Shown here: positions 1 to 5,672 of the stretch, piece after piece
Layout: the number at the start of each line of letters is the position of its first letter
Numbering within the stretch: position 1 is the first letter of the stretch
The notes under the pieces: generated by a model
The model's database searches: none
What the model was told of the DNA's origin: nothing
Seen by the model: the letters and a program-made list of their open reading frames with translations, nothing else
Made by a program: the position numbers and the translations under genes
Source of the DNA: Actinomycetota bacterium
Lineage (GTDB): Bacteria; Actinomycetota; Acidimicrobiia; IMCC26256; PALSA-610
Length of the DNA stretch: 10,599 nucleotides
Direction: 5' to 3'
Assembly: GCA_030839105.1 (NCBI GenBank)
Contig: JAUZEI010000623.1
Location: 1 to 10,599 of the forward strand

Positions 1-319
1 CGCGGGCCTGGGTGATGCTCGGCTCGTCGGGCTGCTCCAGGAGACGGGTCAGATGCTCGCCGAAGGCGGGGAGGTCCTCGGGATGGATCAGGTGCAGCCC
101 GTCGGTGCCGAGGAGGTCGGACGCTTCCCAACCGGTGACGGCTTCGATCGCGCCGGTCGCGAAGACGATCGTCCCCGTGTCGTCGGCGATCACGATCACG
201 TCGCGCGACCGGCTCACGACCGAGAACAAGAAGTCGTGCAGCGACCGGAACGCGTCGGGGTGCCCGATCTGCCCGAGTTCGCCATCGTCGACGGCAGCAA
301 GCTCGGCCGGGTGCGGCAT
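1..319 (-). CDS. PAS-domain protein, N-terminal part (runs off the window)
   Basis: The reverse strand is open from an ATG at 319 to the window edge, giving the first 106 residues. The start reads MPHPAELAAVDDGELGQ. A PAS fold follows: 'SRDVIVIADDTGTIVFAT' near residues 39-56, then 'VTGWEASDLLGTDGLHLIHPED' spread over about 61-82. The last is the typical PAS pattern of GW, LLG and a 'IHPED' turn. PAS domains sense ligands, redox state or light and usually sit in front of a kinase, GGDEF/EAL or regulator output. The output domain lies outside the window, so the class of sensor cannot be named. No signal peptide or membrane segment is visible in this part, which suggests a cytoplasmic sensor. 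Only a weak GGTGGTGA ribosome site precedes the ATG. Confidence 0.85.
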   Translation of the reverse strand, partial: MPHPAELAAVDDGELGQIGHPDAFRSLHDFLFSVVSRSRDVIVIADDTGTIVFATGAIEAVTGWEASDLLGTDGLHLIHPEDLPAFGEHLTRLLEQPDEPSITQAR

Positions 320-554
320 GGTCACCACCGTTCAACGGCGGCCCGGAGCCCGGTCCTGAGCGGGAAGTCCGCATGGCGCGCGACGAGTGCACTCCGTCAC
401 GAATCCACGCCTGGAGAAGAAACCTCTTGTCACGCAGAGTGGTCGTGTTGTTCACTACGTAGGGGGAAGCGGGGCTGGTTGGCAGTCTCGGCGTGCCGCT
501 TGGGTGGAGCCACGCCGAGGTTGCCCCGCCCCTGCTCACCGGTCGCTCGCGCGG
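320..554. other. Intergenic region between PAS gene and thioesterase gene
   Basis: This is the largest gene-free stretch. It should hold the promoter of the leftward PAS gene and the 3' end of the thioesterase transcript. I see a small palindrome CCGTTCAACGG at 328-338, just before the PAS start, the 8-bp palindrome CTACGTAG at 455-462, and the nested hairpin at 469-529 listed separately. No convincing coding frame or clear -35/-10 pair was found; open frames crossing it are extensions of shadows. Confidence 0.6.
469..529 (-). terminator. Nested hairpin downstream of the thioesterase gene, possible terminator
   Basis: The inner stem is a perfect 9-bp pairing, CTCGGCGTG (487-495) with CACGCCGAG (511-519), around a 15-nt loop. 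An outer 7-bp pairing, GCGGGGC (469-475) with GCCCCGC (523-529), encloses it with an asymmetric internal loop. It starts 26 bp past the thioesterase stop on the minus strand. There is no U tract, so this would be an actinobacterial-type non-canonical terminator, a 3'-end stabiliser, or a structured leader element upstream of the PAS gene. Confidence 0.45.
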
Positions 555-1376
555 CTAGGGCTGGGCGGTGTGGCGGCGGAGGTTGGCGGTCTGGGTGGCG
601 ATCGCGCAGAGGTTGCCGTCTTCGTCCCACAGGCGGGCCGGGCCGGTCGCGTAGCCGTCGCCGATGTGCCACGCATCGATCTCCTGCAGGATCCACGACG
701 TCACCGGCGCCCGCACGAAGCGGATGCCGATCTCGAGCGACAACACCATGAACATGCCACCGGTTTCGGGCGGACCCAACGCGCGCCCGACCGCCGGACC
801 GAGCACGTCGCCGTGGACGGCCAGGCTGAGCAGGTGCGGCTCGGTCTCCCGGAGTCGGACCCACGACAGGAAATGACCCTTGCCCGGATCGTCGAGCGGG
901 CTCACCGGTCGCCACTCGGTCTGCTCGTGGAAGTTGATCTGCCCGAACGGGTTCGGACGAACGGGCGGCGGTTCGATGTCGGCCGGGCGTGGGACCTCGG
1001 GGAACCGCACCTCCTGGTGCGCGAACTCGGTGTCGTGCGCGGCGCCGAACACGCCGTGCACGCGCAGTGCCGGCGGTTCGACTCCGGGGACACGCAGGTC
1101 GGCGGCGACCTGTGACGCGCGCCGCCCGTCGCGCATCACGGCGACGTCGATCGTGATCGGACCGGGAGGAACCGGCGCGAGGAAGATCGCGTTCGCGGTC
1201 ACGAGCGAGAGGTCCGTCCGTCCGAGTTGCTCCTCCATCGCGCGCAGCGCCGCGTACATCGAGACACCGCCGAAGATGTAGACGACCTTCCACGCGTCCG
1301 GCAGATGTCCGTGGAAACGACCGTGACGATCCGGATCGGCGGTCAGCGTGGTGTCGTCGCGGAGGTCGCGAGGCAT
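555..1376 (-). CDS. TesB-like acyl-CoA thioesterase (double hotdog)
   Basis: This encodes a 273-aa protein likely to hydrolyse acyl-CoA thioesters to free acid and CoA in the cytosol. It has the layout of the TesB/4HBT_3 superfamily. The N-terminal hotdog has 'YIFGGVSMYAALRAMEEQL' (about 33-51), the hydrophobic helix, followed by 'LSLVTANAIFLAPVPPGPI', the usual strand where the acyl chain binds. The C-terminal hotdog has 'LSLEIGIRFVRAP' (212-224), 'SWIL' and the signature 'GYATGPARLWDEDGNLCA' (241-258), matching the TesB 'G.a.g.g.l.d..G.lvA' end. Length is near the family norm of about 270-290 aa. The ATG at 1376 is preferred because a -10-like TAGGCT ends 6 nt upstream, so the mRNA is probably leaderless. 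It diverges from the decarboxylase-family gene across only 24 bp. The acyl substrate is not readable. Confidence 0.88.
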   Translation of the reverse strand: MPRDLRDDTTLTADPDRHGRFHGHLPDAWKVVYIFGGVSMYAALRAMEEQLGRTDLSLVTANAIFLAPVPPGPITIDVAVMRDGRRASQVAADLRVPGVEPPALRVHGVFGAAHDTEFAHQEVRFPEVPRPADIEPPPVRPNPFGQINFHEQTEWRPVSPLDDPGKGHFLSWVRLRETEPHLLSLAVHGDVLGPAVGRALGPPETGGMFMVLSLEIGIRFVRAPVTSWILQEIDAWHIGDGYATGPARLWDEDGNLCAIATQTANLRRHTAQP

Positions 1377-1382
1377 CGGAGC

Positions 1383-1392
1383 AGCCTACGCT
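1383..1392. promoter_or_regulatory. Overlapping divergent -10 elements (bidirectional promoter)
   Basis: In the 24 bp between the two divergent ATGs, the plus strand has TACGCT at 1387-1392, 8 nt before ATG 1401. The minus strand has TAGGCT at 1388-1383, 6 nt before ATG 1376. The two TANNNT hexamers share the central TA. Both spacings would put transcription starts at or next to the start codons. No good -35 hexamer is evident. Confidence 0.6.
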
Positions 1393-1400
1393 CTGCCCCC

Positions 1401-1943
1401 ATGGAACCTCGCTTGAAGCCGCTGCCGCGCGATCAATGGGACGACGAGACGAAGGGGTTGCTGGGCGAAAGTGCGCTCAACATCTTCGCCACGTTCGCGC
1501 ACCATCCGAAGCTCATGAAGCGCTGGCTCGTGTTCGGCAATCACGTCCTCGCCAAGAGCACACTGCCCGCCCGCGATCGTGAGCTCGTCGTCCTCCGCAC
1601 GGGCTGGAACTGCCGTGCTCCGTACGAGTGGGGACAGCACGTCGTCATCGCGCGCTCGATCGGCATCACCGACGACGAGATCACGCGCGTCTCGGTCGGT
1701 CCCGACGCCGGCGGCTGGTCGGAGCAAGATGCGGTCCTGCTGCGCGCGGCCGACGAGCTCCACAACGACCAGACGCTGACGGACGCGACGTACGCCGCAC
1801 TCGCGACGCGCTACGACGTGCAGAACCTGCTCGACCTGGTGTTCACCGTCGGCCAGTACCACGTCGTGTCGATGGCGTTGAACGCGTTCCGCGTCGATCG
1901 GGAGGACGACGTCACGGGCGTTCCGATTCCAACTCGCGAATGA
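1401..1943 (+). CDS. Carboxymuconolactone decarboxylase / AhpD-like family protein
   Basis: This encodes a 180-aa all-helical protein of the CMD superfamily. Visible signatures are 'LPARDRELVVLRTGWNCRAPYEWGQHVVIARSIGIT' (about 55-90), the conserved 'R.re.v.lr.....YEW.qH...A...G' core, followed by a helix at 'WSEQDAVLLRAADELH'. Length is normal for this stand-alone family. AhpD carries a CxxC redox pair. Here only one cysteine (C71) precedes H80, so a peroxidase-type disulfide relay is doubtful and a decarboxylase or unassigned role is more likely. Members often sit in aromatic or lipid catabolic clusters, matching the neighbouring thioesterase. An in-frame extension back to 1227 exists, but 1401 is chosen: the TACGCT -10 and family N-terminus fit it. 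The 3' end overlaps the convergent nucleotidyltransferase-NYN gene by 32 bp. Confidence 0.85.
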   Translation: MEPRLKPLPRDQWDDETKGLLGESALNIFATFAHHPKLMKRWLVFGNHVLAKSTLPARDRELVVLRTGWNCRAPYEWGQHVVIARSIGITDDEITRVSVGPDAGGWSEQDAVLLRAADELHNDQTLTDATYAALATRYDVQNLLDLVFTVGQYHVVSMALNAFRVDREDDVTGVPIPTRE

Positions 1944-2874
1944 GCGCGCCCGCACTCTCCACCGGCGCGCCGAGCGCGCGAACCCGTTGTGCGAGCCCAC
2001 GATCCGAAGTGACGACGGTGAGCGACAGGCGATGGTCGTCGTTGGCGACCTCCTCGACGATGCGATCGTCGCCCGCGTCGCGTCCCGCGCGGCGCGCGTA
2101 GGCGACGCGCACTCCGTCGTGTAACCCTTCGGGGAGATCCGGGAGCGGGCGTCCGTCGAACACGACGGCGACGTCGGCGCCGGTGCGGTGTGCGAAGTCC
2201 TGTAGCCGCGCGACGAGGCGGCGAGTGGCGCCCGGACGATCGCGCCACCAGCCGTCCGGACGGCTACCCACGACGTTGTTGCCGTCGACGAGGACGCGCC
2301 GGCGCGCGTCCCCGGCGACGAGATGCTGCTCGCCGGCGCGCGCCCGGGTCGATGAGACCTCGGCGTGCTGGGGATCGATGTCGAGAACCTCGGGCCGATC
2401 TGCAGCCCGATCTGCGGTCCGATCTCCGGCCTGATCGCGAAGGTCGCTGCGGTCGACGTCGAAGCCGGGACGCGGTGCGACGAGCACGCGGGGGAGCGCG
2501 TCGAGCGCCGCATCGCGCGCGGCCGCGTCGCCGCCGTACCACGCTGGATCGCGGACCTGCGCCCACTTGTCGGCTCCCATGACGACGACGTCGTACCCCG
2601 CCGCGATCTCGGCAATCAGTTGCTTGTCGGTGGTGATCACCGCGAGCCACGGGCGGGTGCGCGCCGCGCGCCGGATCGCGTCGGCGCGCGCTTCGAGACT
2701 CGAGTGGCCGCCGTTCTGCTTGCCGAGCGCGACCTTCGACAGCGCGAGGTCGATGCGATCCAGGTGCGCGGCCCGCACCGCGGCCTGCGCGATCGCGACG
2801 TGCGCGACCGTCAACGGGTCGAACGAGCCCGGGTACACGCCGACCGCTCCGCCACCGGCGCGGGGCGCGTTCAC
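1912..2874 (-). CDS. NadD/CoaD-type nucleotidyltransferase fused to a YacP-like NYN (PIN-type) nuclease domain
   Basis: This encodes a 320-aa two-domain protein. Residues 11-180 form a cytidylyltransferase-like fold: 'GVYPGSFDPLTVAHV' (12-26) is the phosphate-binding start of NadD/CoaD enzymes, and 'VSSTRAR' (173-179) is their ISSTxxR motif. The usual HxGH/TxGH reads T22-V-A-H25, so the glycine is replaced by alanine. Residues 194-320 form a NYN_YacP domain with acidic residues in canonical places: 'VLVDGNN' (D197), 'VVFDGRP' (D240), 'DAGDDRI' (D269, D270) and 'VVTSDRGL' (D291). This fold is predicted to cut RNA. A charged repeat (145-160) lies inside domain 1. The GTG at 2874 overlaps the Nudix TGA (GTGA), indicating translational coupling and possible NAD-linked function. 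The adenylyl acceptor (NMN/NaMN or other) and RNA target are unknown. The frame is open to 3906, but the part upstream of 2874 is a shadow of the Nudix gene. Confidence 0.85.
   Translation of the reverse strand: MNAPRAGGGAVGVYPGSFDPLTVAHVAIAQAAVRAAHLDRIDLALSKVALGKQNGGHSSLEARADAIRRAARTRPWLAVITTDKQLIAEIAAGYDVVVMGADKWAQVRDPAWYGGDAAARDAALDALPRVLVAPRPGFDVDRSDLRDQAGDRTADRAADRPEVLDIDPQHAEVSSTRARAGEQHLVAGDARRRVLVDGNNVVGSRPDGWWRDRPGATRRLVARLQDFAHRTGADVAVVFDGRPLPDLPEGLHDGVRVAYARRAGRDAGDDRIVEEVANDDHRLSLTVVTSDRGLAQRVRALGAPVESAGALIRELESERP
2395..2442 (-). repeat. In-frame 12-bp tandem repeat inside the nucleotidyltransferase domain
   Basis: On the plus strand, four consecutive 12-mers start at 2395, 2407, 2419 and 2431: CCGATCTGCAGC, CCGATCTGCGGT, CCGATCTCCGGC, CTGATCGCGAAG. 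The first three are close copies and the fourth is decayed. On the coding strand they encode LRDQ-AGDR-TADR-AADR-like blocks (residues about 145-160). The unit is a multiple of three, so copy change would keep the frame. Confidence 0.8.
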
Positions 2875-3629
2875 GGGCGCAGGATCGGCGGATGCAGGCG
2901 CGTCGCCCGGCCCCGCCGGTACAGCGCGGCCGGCCGTCCGTCGGTGGGTGCCGTCCGGCCGGTCGGCTCCACGAATCCGGGCGTCGACAACACCTTGCGT
3001 CGGAAGTTGCCTTCGTGCAGCGTCTCGCCCCACACCGCCTCGTACACGCGGCGCAGCTCGCCGAGGGTGAACGGCTCGTCGAGGAACGCGGTCGCGAGCG
3101 TCGTGTACTCGAGCTTGGCGCGCGACCGCTCGATCGCGTCGGCGATGATCTGCGCGTGGTCGAAGGCGAGCGGTACGCCGTCGTCGCTGCCGACGCCGGC
3201 GATCGCGAGGTCGTCGATCGCCCACAGGCGTACGTCGGCGGCGTCGGAGCCCGCGACCGCCGGTTCGTTGTGCGAGGTGAAGCCGACGTAGGCGACCGAC
3301 ACGACGCGCATGCGCGGGTCGCGTCCGGGCGCGCCGTAGGAACGCAGCTGCTCGAGATGCCCGAGCGCGACCGACTCGCCGAAGCCCGAGACGAGCACCC
3401 CGGTCTCCTCGGCAAGCTCGCGCCGGGCCGCGCCGTCGAGGTCGTCCTCGGGCTCGACGAACCCGCCCGGGAGCGCCCAACTCCCGCGGAACGGATGCCC
3501 GCGCCGCTCGACGAGCAACACCGAAAGGCGGCCGGCGCGCACGGTCAGGAGGACGACGTCGACGGTCACCGCCACCGGCGGGTACCGGCTGGGGTCGTAG
3601 CCCGCGAGGAACTCGGTCTCCCCGGTCAC
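2871..3629 (-). CDS. Nudix hydrolase with C-terminal winged helix (NrtR-like, ADP-ribose/NAD regulator type)
   Basis: This encodes a 252-aa protein. The Nudix domain spans about 18-150, with the box 'WALPGGFVEPEDDLDGAARR' (51-70) followed by 'ELAEETGV' (71-78). The metal-binding REUxEExGU half is intact, but the first box glutamate is D62. Residues about 165-240, 'YTTLATAFLDEPFTLGELRR' then 'VYEAVWGETLHEGNFRRKVL' and 'GRPAALYR', match the winged-helix of NrtR-type regulators. In that family the Nudix part binds ADP-ribose or NAD-related ligands and the wHTH binds DNA. Other members are active ADP-ribose pyrophosphatases. The start is GTG 3629, preceded by an AAGGGCGGG ribosome site. A TATGCT -10 and a long dyad (3632-3662) lie in the promoter. 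The stop overlaps the downstream NadD-like gene, supporting an NAD-metabolism link. Whether it is mainly an enzyme or a repressor is undecided. Confidence 0.88.
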   Translation of the reverse strand: MTGETEFLAGYDPSRYPPVAVTVDVVLLTVRAGRLSVLLVERRGHPFRGSWALPGGFVEPEDDLDGAARRELAEETGVLVSGFGESVALGHLEQLRSYGAPGRDPRMRVVSVAYVGFTSHNEPAVAGSDAADVRLWAIDDLAIAGVGSDDGVPLAFDHAQIIADAIERSRAKLEYTTLATAFLDEPFTLGELRRVYEAVWGETLHEGNFRRKVLSTPGFVEPTGRTAPTDGRPAALYRRGRATRLHPPILRP

Positions 3630-3631
3630 CC

Positions 3632-3662
3632 CGCCCTTCTACTCGCCGTGAGCATAAGGGCG
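3632..3662. promoter_or_regulatory. Dyad and -10 region of the Nudix operon
   Basis: CGCCCTT (3632-3638) and AAGGGCG (3656-3662) are perfect 7-bp inverted arms with 17 bp between them. On the minus strand a TATGCT -10 candidate (3656-3651) overlaps the upstream arm. The other arm covers the ribosome-binding stretch of the Nudix start at 3629. Because the predicted transcript begins near 3644, both arms cannot be in the RNA, so a DNA operator, perhaps for the Nudix-wHTH protein itself, is the better reading. Confidence 0.4.
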
Positions 3663-3706
3663 CAACCCGGCGGCTCGATCGCCCCTCGAAGTCGCGGCGA
3701 TGCTCC

Positions 3707-3720
3707 CAAACGAACGTTTG
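3707..3720. promoter_or_regulatory. Palindromic operator of the TetR regulator
   Basis: CAAACG-AA-CGTTTG is a 14-bp near-perfect palindrome with 6-bp arms. It lies between the expected -35 position and the -10 TAGGTT of the tetR gene, where a bound dimer would block RNA polymerase. This is the typical autoregulatory arrangement of TetR-family repressors. Confidence 0.7.
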
Positions 3721-3721
3721 A

Positions 3722-3727
3722 TAGGTT
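3722..3727 (+). promoter_or_regulatory. -10 element of the tetR-P450 operon
   Basis: TAGGTT follows the operator directly and ends 8 nt before ATG 3736. This implies a leaderless message and decides that start over an upstream in-frame ATG at 3700, which would lie inside the promoter. Confidence 0.6.
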
Positions 3728-3735
3728 CCTCGCGG

Positions 3736-4389
3736 ATGGCCGACCAACGCGATCGCATCCTCGAGGCGACCCTCGGGCTCATGGCCCGGGGCGGCGCCCA
3801 CGGCACCAGCATGCGCGCGGTCGCGTCGGCGTGTGGCCTCAACGTGGCGACGCTCTACCACTACTTCCCGTCGAAGCACGATCTGCTCCAGGCCGCAATC
3901 GAGCACCGGCGGGCCGCCGACTTCGCGCCGTCACCGTTCCCCGAGGGGCTGGCGGGCAGCGTCGAGGAACGACTCGCGGCCCTCCTGGATCACGTCTTCC
4001 AGGGGATGACCGCCGACGAAGATCTCTGGCGGGCGCTCATCGCCGACGCGATCCACGGCGACGACGACGTGTTCCAACCGCTGCTCGAGACCGCGAACGC
4101 CTTCGAGCACGCACTGGCCGGGTGGTTGGTCAGGCTGTGCCCGGACGCGCCTGGCCTGCACGATGCGGCCCTCGTCCGCGCGATCCACAACGCGGTGATC
4201 GGCGTGCTCGTCGAGCACCTTCCGCAGTCGGCGGGGCGCCGGGCGGCGCTCGAGGGGCGCGCCCGCGAGCTCGCGCACGTCTTCGCCAGGATTGCGCCGG
4301 ATAAGGCAGGCGATCCGTCCGCCGATACAGAGCTCGGGAGACCTGCCCTCAGGACGTCTCGCGCGCCCACTCCCGTGGAGGAACCATGA
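3736..4389 (+). CDS. TetR/AcrR-family transcriptional regulator
   Basis: This encodes a 217-aa DNA-binding repressor. The N-terminal TetR_N helix-turn-helix spans residues about 5-52: 'RDRILEATLGLMARGG' leads into 'TSMRAVASACGLNVATLYHY' and 'FPSKHDLLQAAIEHR', which is textbook for the family. The remaining residues form the helical ligand-binding and dimer domain, whose inducer cannot be read. The start at 3736 is chosen over ATG 3700 because of the -10 at 3722-3727 and the family N-terminus. The stop TGA shares ATGA with the P450 start codon, so the two are co-translated and the regulator probably controls the P450. The palindrome at 3707-3720 in its own promoter predicts autorepression relieved by a substrate-like ligand. 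The last 30 or so residues are Pro/Ser/Arg-rich and probably disordered; they also hold the P450 ribosome site. Confidence 0.9.
   Translation: MADQRDRILEATLGLMARGGAHGTSMRAVASACGLNVATLYHYFPSKHDLLQAAIEHRRAADFAPSPFPEGLAGSVEERLAALLDHVFQGMTADEDLWRALIADAIHGDDDVFQPLLETANAFEHALAGWLVRLCPDAPGLHDAALVRAIHNAVIGVLVEHLPQSAGRRAALEGRARELAHVFARIAPDKAGDPSADTELGRPALRTSRAPTPVEEP
4377..4381 (+). promoter_or_regulatory. Ribosome-binding site of the P450 gene
   Basis: GGAGG lies 4 nt before the P450 ATG at 4386, within the last tetR codons. The spacing is slightly short but this is the strongest Shine-Dalgarno match in the window. It supports the ATGA start over internal ATGs. Confidence 0.6.
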
Positions 4390-5648
4390 CCGCTCAGGCC
4401 GCGCCGTTCGAAGCCGACGCCCTCGACCCCACGCTCTACGTGCGCGGCGTCGCCCACGACGTGTTCCGTTGGATGCGCGAGAACGATCCCGTCCACCGCG
4501 ACGAGGCGAACGGGATCTGGGTCGTGTCGAAGTTCGAAGACATCTCCTACGTCGAGCGCCAGCCCGAGCTGTTCTGCAGCGGGCAGGGCGTGCGCCCGAA
4601 AGGGGGCGGCGCCGACGCGCTGTCGATCGTGTCGATGGACGATCCCGAGCACGCGCGACAGCGGCGGCTGATCAGCCGCGGCTTCACCGGCAGTCGCATC
4701 ACGCAGCTGATGGATCACATCCGCGACCTCGCGCGCGGTCTGGTCGATGGCGTAGCGGCGAAGGGCGAGTGCGACTTCGTCGACGACATCGCGAAGCAGT
4801 TGCCGTTGATCGTGATCGCGGAAATGCTCGGCCTCGCAACCGACCAGCGCGAGCAGCTCGCGCACTGGTCGGACACGATGATGGCCGGAGAAGGCGCCGA
4901 AGCGGACGACCCGCGCCAGGCGGCCGCCGGCGAAGCCTGGGGCGAGTACATCACCTACCTGGTCGGGCTGCTCGAGGAGCGACGCGCCGAGCCCCGGGAC
5001 GACCTCATCTCGGTGCTCTTGTCGTCGGCCGACGCGGGAGAGATCTCGTTCGACCACGCGACGCTGCAGAACCGTGTGCAAGAGGGGACGTTGGGCGACG
5101 GCCTCGGTCTCGGTTCGGACGATCTCCTCGCGTTCCTCGTGCTCCTGCTGGTCGCAGGCAACGAGACCACTCGCAACGCCCTGTCGGGCGGCATGCTCGC
5201 CCTGTCGAACTTTCCCGGCGAACGCGACAAGCTTGTCGCCGACATGGGGCTCGTCAACAGCGCGACCGAAGAGGTGCTGCGTTACGTGTCGCCCGTGATC
5301 AGTTTCTCGCGCACGGTCACGAGTGACACTGAGCTGCGCGGCCGAACGCTGCGGGCGGGTGACGTGCTGCTCAACGTCTACCCGAGCGCGAACCGTGACG
5401 CCGACATCTTCGACGACCCCGACGCGTTCCATGTCGACCGATCGCCGAACCTGCACCTCGCGTTCGGCACGGGACCGCACTTCTGCCTCGGCGCGAATCT
5501 CGCGCGCACCGAGATCCGCATCCTCTTGGAAGAGCTGTTCACGCGACTTCCGGACATCCACGTTCCCGTAGGTGTCGACGCCGAGCGCGGCGCCAACTCG
5601 CTCGTCACCACGATCCAACACCTGCCCGTCGTGTTCACCCCCGCCTGA
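4386..5648 (+). CDS. Cytochrome P450 (bacterial soluble type)
   Basis: This encodes a 420-aa haem monooxygenase, the usual length for soluble bacterial P450s and without a membrane anchor. Diagnostic motifs are all intact: substrate-side 'SMDDPEHARQRRLISRGF' (83-100); I-helix oxygen-activation 'AGNETT' (257-262, with N-E in place of the more common G-D/E); K-helix ExxR at E296-R299 in 'EEVLRY'; and the haem loop 'FGTGPHFCLG' (360-369) with axial ligand C367. It would insert one oxygen atom using electrons from ferredoxin or a similar partner; none is encoded in the window. The 'AGNETTRNALSGGM' stretch recalls actinobacterial CYP125/CYP142-type steroid or lipid oxidases, but the subfamily cannot be assigned by eye. 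It is the second gene of a tetR operon. The 3' end converges on the thioesterase at 24 bp. Nearby acyl-CoA thioesterases suit a lipid or terpenoid oxidation role. Confidence 0.95.
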   Translation: MTAQAAPFEADALDPTLYVRGVAHDVFRWMRENDPVHRDEANGIWVVSKFEDISYVERQPELFCSGQGVRPKGGGADALSIVSMDDPEHARQRRLISRGFTGSRITQLMDHIRDLARGLVDGVAAKGECDFVDDIAKQLPLIVIAEMLGLATDQREQLAHWSDTMMAGEGAEADDPRQAAAGEAWGEYITYLVGLLEERRAEPRDDLISVLLSSADAGEISFDHATLQNRVQEGTLGDGLGLGSDDLLAFLVLLLVAGNETTRNALSGGMLALSNFPGERDKLVADMGLVNSATEEVLRYVSPVISFSRTVTSDTELRGRTLRAGDVLLNVYPSANRDADIFDDPDAFHVDRSPNLHLAFGTGPHFCLGANLARTEIRILLEELFTRLPDIHVPVGVDAERGANSLVTTIQHLPVVFTPA

Positions 5649-5672
5649 GGAGCGGCGGGAGACCGTGCCGCG

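Noticed and set aside
3700..3735. Upstream ATG for the TetR regulator (12 extra residues)
   Set aside because: It would place coding sequence over the operator and -10, and the family N-terminus begins at 3736.
2875..3906. N-terminal extension of the nucleotidyltransferase-NYN frame
   Set aside because: The translation upstream of GTG 2874 is Arg-rich shadow of the Nudix gene; the domain starts just after 2874.
2892..4304. 470-aa plus-strand frame across the Nudix and tetR genes
   Set aside because: It overlaps two well-supported genes, is arginine-rich and shows no domain.
3990..5621. 543-aa open frame antisense to tetR and the P450
   Set aside because: It is the complement of an unmistakable P450 with all motifs; long antisense frames are expected at this GC content, and its composition is Arg/Val/Asp-rich without a recognisable domain.
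5649..5672. Terminator between the P450 and the hotdog gene
   Set aside because: Only a 5-bp GCGGC/GCCGC pairing with a 10-nt loop and no T run is present, too weak to call.
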